Of a DNA stretch of 32,869 bases, positions 30,456 to 32,869 are shown piece after piece. The DNA is from Gammaproteobacteria bacterium (GTDB lineage Bacteria; Pseudomonadota; Gammaproteobacteria; Pseudomonadales; Pseudohongiellaceae): assembly GCA_030831165.1 (NCBI GenBank), contig JAURLP010000035.1:1-32869 (forward strand). The letters run 5' to 3'. A model generated the notes under the pieces. The model ran no database searches. It saw nothing but the letters and a program-made list of their open reading frames with translations, and was not told the origin of the DNA. Position numbers and translations under genes: made by a program. Each line of letters opens with the position of its first letter. Position 1 is the first letter of the stretch.

Positions 30456-32561
30456 TTAAAAGTTATAATCAGCCGTTATACTCAAGGTTCTGGGTTGACC
30501 AACTAACCAGGTTGTTGAGTAATAGTTCGACGATGCGTATAACTCATCAAACAAGTTTGCCGCTTTAAAGGTCAGCCCCAAATTGCTATCAATATCCCAA
30601 CGCAGAGAAGCATCAACCACGGTATAAGAAGGTATTGGATTGATACTATGGAAACGTTCCCCAACATAACGTGCATCGGCAATTATTCTGAATTTATTAT
30701 CCCACTGCCAGGCAAACCCAAGATTCGCAGATTCTTCTGGGATAAAGTTTGGAGTGACTCCAGTGGCAGTTTCTGCATTTAAAAAGGAAATATTACCGTA
30801 GAGCTGAATGCCATTGTTGAATCCATAATCAAGCCCTAGCTCGACACCTTGTGAAGTTTGTTTCGGGATCACAATAAGATCAAGTGGATTGCCTGAATCG
30901 GGATCATCTTCGGTCAGGTTTTTTCTGGTGATATCAAAAATCGCAGCATTCCATTGCAAGCGTGTATTGTTGGCCTGGTTTTTAATACCAACTTCAAACT
31001 GTTCACTTTCAATCAAATCTGATTGTCGATTAGAAGCCGATGCCGTCACAATAGAGTTACTGGGGTGGGTGGCTCCAGTTCCATATTGTACATAAACAGC
31101 AGTAGTCTCTGAGATATCAAAGACGGCGCCAATGCGACCAGTCAAGGCATCAGTATTTTGGTCAATTGGGACTTGTCCCAGCCGTACATAGTCAGTGGAG
31201 AAGTCATCAAAACGCAAAGCTCCTACCAACGCAACTGTATCAGTTAGATTATATTTTGCCTCGGCAAATACGGCTGCCTGCTTCACATCAGAGATGTTAT
31301 CAGTTTGTACCGGAGCATTGGTTAAACTTAATAAGGTTCCTGGTTGAAAGTTTGTTGCATCAACCGTATCAAAATCATTACTAAAATCTAAGGGGTCAGG
31401 GTTAGCTGAGCCAAAATTACTTGGTCGGACAAATGATATGTTATTTACCTCAAAGCCAGTTGAGACATTTAAACGATTATCGGCCAGTTTGAAACTCAGG
31501 TTTGAACGCAAACCATTATGGCTCATATCATGTCCAATCACTAAAGGATCGAAACGATTGACCAACTGAGTAGCAGGGTCGTAAGTATAAAATTCTGAAT
31601 TGCTCCAGTAACGGTCAGTCGATAAGCGGTATATTTCAGTCACCAAATTGGTAGTATCAGATACAGACCAATCAGCTTTGACACGGACAGATGAATCTTC
31701 ATAACTTATTATTGAATCAGCGACATTAAAATTTGACTCGAGCAAAGCATCAACAAAACTGTTATTGATTATCGGGCTGCCAAAGTATTTCATAGGCTCT
31801 TGATCGCCACGGTCATAACGCGCACTTAAACTGAGATCATTAGAAATATCGCACTGCAATGCCAAGGAAAACATTTCGGCCTTACTTTCACCGTTATTAA
31901 TCCAGTTATCAGATTGATTGTTGCTGTAATTTACGCGGTAGGCTATAGAGTCGGTAATTTTGTCAGTGTAGTCCAGGCCAATAAATCGAGTGCTATTTTC
32001 ACCCAAGGTCAATCTAACTGCTCCACTGCGATCAAATTGTGGTTTTTTGGGAATGATATTCATTGCCCCCCCAATACCACCTTCACCATAGATAACTGAT
32101 GAAGGGCCTTTTAGAATTTCAATTTGTTCAACTCCCCAGGTATCAAATGGAAAAGTAATCGTGCCTGCTGCGGTGAAATAATTACTACCATCATAAAGTT
32201 TAGTGACACTTCCCTGACCGCTGAATCCACGTGCCGTAATACTGGAATGACCATTACCAGGATTAGCGTCATTTATAAAGCTGGCACTTCGCGTTACTGC
32301 ATCTAGTACACTAGTATCAATCCTGGCCCGAATGGCATTCCCATCAAGTACATCGACAGTGGCTGGGGTCTCAAGAATGCCTAAATTTAAGCGGCTGCCT
32401 GTTACACTATCCAGTCGGCTCTGTGTGCCAAAGATAATGATTTCTTCAATTGCTTCAGCAGCATTAGCTGTTTGAATGAAGCTCGCCACAACACTCGCCG
32501 TTATTGCTGAAAGTAATGTTTTTTTGAATCTTACAAAACATACCGATTGATAATTTCTCAT
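30456..32561 (-). CDS. TonB-dependent siderophore-type receptor
   Basis: The 701-residue protein has a signal peptide (cleavage near ANA-AEA, residue 35), a TonB-box-like EEIIIFGTQS, a plug domain (about 60-170, with TPATVDVLDG, ARGFSGQGSV, VEQIEILKGPSSVIYGEGG IGGAMNIIPKKP) and a 22-strand-type barrel ending in ADYNF. This is the general siderophore receptor class (FhuA/FpvA-like). The substrate cannot be told from the sequence. It heads a three-gene operon with a PepSY reductase and a lipoprotein, and a Fur-box-like site lies about 135 bases upstream, so iron-repressed expression is likely. Confidence 0.92.
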   Translation of the reverse strand: MRNYQSVCFVRFKKTLLSAITASVVASFIQTANAAEAIEEIIIFGTQSRLDSVTGSRLNLGILETPATVDVLDGNAIRARIDTSVLDAVTRSASFINDANPGNGHSSITARGFSGQGSVTKLYDGSNYFTAAGTITFPFDTWGVEQIEILKGPSSVIYGEGGIGGAMNIIPKKPQFDRSGAVRLTLGENSTRFIGLDYTDKITDSIAYRVNYSNNQSDNWINNGESKAEMFSLALQCDISNDLSLSARYDRGDQEPMKYFGSPIINNSFVDALLESNFNVADSIISYEDSSVRVKADWSVSDTTNLVTEIYRLSTDRYWSNSEFYTYDPATQLVNRFDPLVIGHDMSHNGLRSNLSFKLADNRLNVSTGFEVNNISFVRPSNFGSANPDPLDFSNDFDTVDATNFQPGTLLSLTNAPVQTDNISDVKQAAVFAEAKYNLTDTVALVGALRFDDFSTDYVRLGQVPIDQNTDALTGRIGAVFDISETTAVYVQYGTGATHPSNSIVTASASNRQSDLIESEQFEVGIKNQANNTRLQWNAAIFDITRKNLTEDDPDSGNPLDLIVIPKQTSQGVELGLDYGFNNGIQLYGNISFLNAETATGVTPNFIPEESANLGFAWQWDNKFRIIADARYVGERFHSINPIPSYTVVDASLRWDIDSNLGLTFKAANLFDELYASSNYYSTTWLVGQPRTLSITADYNF

Positions 32562-32694
32562 AAGTTATATCCGCTATTTTTAATTAGAGGGCTGAAGAAA
32601 CCGTTCTTTGATTTAAGGAGGGATAATGCACGAACTTATTGAAATTTGACTAGCTTTAACTGTTATAGAACTGTTTATTAACGTTAATGAAAAT

Positions 32695-32713
32695 GTTAAT
32701 TATTCTTATTATC
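32695..32713 (-). promoter_or_regulatory. Fur box upstream of TonB receptor operon
   Basis: On the minus strand the 19-base site GATAATAAGAATAATTAAC agrees with the Fur consensus GATAATGATAATCATTATC at 15 of 19 positions. It lies about 135 bases before the receptor start. A 12-bp palindrome ATTAACGTTAAT (32677-32688) is next to it and may be part of the same control region. Confidence 0.65.
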
Positions 32714-32725
32714 TTTAAAAAGTTA

Positions 32726-32756
32726 AATGTCTGCTTTGGATAAAAAGCGAACTCTT
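32726..32756 (+). repeat. Palindromic repeat copy C (diverged)
   Basis: AATGTCTGCTTT followed by a short loop and AAAGCGAAC matches the first half of copy B exactly and the second half with changes. It lies beside the Fur box. Confidence 0.55.
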
Positions 32757-32769
32757 AGCATGTTGAAGA

Positions 32770-32869
32770 TTATTCGTCTTCCAGTAAGGTTATCAGTGAC
32801 GAAGTATCCCAGCGATTGCCGCCATTAGCTTGTATCTGAGCATAATAACCATCAACAATCTTGGTGACA
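32770..32869 (-). CDS. NAD(P)-dependent oxidoreductase, C-terminal fragment
   Basis: Only the last 33 codons fall in the window, reading from the right edge to a stop at 32770-32772. They give KIVDGYYAQIQANGGNRWD, then TSSLITLLEDE. An end of the form (Y/F)-x-x-(L/I/V)-x-x-x-GG-x-RWDTSSLI is typical of 3-hydroxyisobutyrate-dehydrogenase-like proteins (6-phosphogluconate dehydrogenase NAD-binding family). The catalytic and cofactor regions are outside the window, so the substrate is unknown. Confidence 0.65.
   Translation of the reverse strand, partial: VTKIVDGYYAQIQANGGNRWDTSSLITLLEDE

Overview
The window (about 33 kb, moderately AT-rich) reads as chromosome of a free-living, probably marine gammaproteobacterium. 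This rests on a PhoP/PhoQ-type two-component pair, a gammaproteobacterial-style pgi, BCP, YbfF-like esterase, YfbK-like von Willebrand protein and DUF481 outer-membrane protein, a TonB-dependent receptor with a Fur-like box, and a CCA-encoding tRNA-Thr. I saw no phage, transposase or CRISPR array. The taxon is an inference from gene content.

Layout. 1-125: start of a DUF3307-type membrane protein, cut by the window edge. 372-3351: operon of a glycine-zipper envelope protein, a small PepSY protein, and a PhoP/PhoQ-like regulator and kinase, facing a Tyr/Asn/Arg-rich secreted protein (3348-3851). 3948-8982 (minus): tight four-gene operon of aminotransferase, N-acyl-D-amino-acid deacylase, GH84 N-acetylglucosaminidase-like protein and Old Yellow Enzyme. 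9129-11614: DUF481 protein and pgi. 11719-11796: tRNA-Thr(TGT) with a terminator. 11840-13835: a PepSY membrane protein divergent from an orphan ModA with an acidic insertion. 14284-19293 (plus): thioesterase, vWA lipoprotein, ECF sigma factor with a probable anti-sigma, one-Cys BCP peroxiredoxin and an alpha/beta esterase. 19367-19942 (minus): HNH endonuclease. 20191-22739 (plus): three-gene unit of a secreted protein of unknown function, a DUF6152-type protein and a second PepSY membrane protein. 22949-25777: secreted endostatin/lectin-like protein, a beta-repeat secreted protein behind a sigma-54-type promoter, and a di-heme cytochrome c peroxidase broken by two in-frame stops. 26251-28199: convergent pair of a beta-RFAP-synthase-like GHMP protein and a TrpF paralogue lacking the catalytic cysteine. 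28451-32561 (minus): TonB-dependent receptor, large PepSY membrane protein and small lipoprotein, headed by a Fur-like box. 32770-32869: C-terminus of a 3-hydroxyisobutyrate-dehydrogenase-like oxidoreductase.

Themes. Envelope redox and metal handling recurs: three PepSY membrane proteins, a TonB receptor, and a DUF6152 protein whose predicted mature N-terminus is His-His. The best candidates for something undescribed are (a) the GHMP/TrpF-like pair, each gene preceded by a copy of the same 30-bp imperfect palindrome in the same orientation relative to the gene, and (b) the three-gene DUF6152/PepSY unit. Cis-elements worth attention are the sigma-54-type promoter at 23791, a long hairpin covering the ribosome-binding site at 24574-24618, an inverted pair of perfect DnaA-box sequences at 14158-14198, and a third diverged palindrome copy at 32726.
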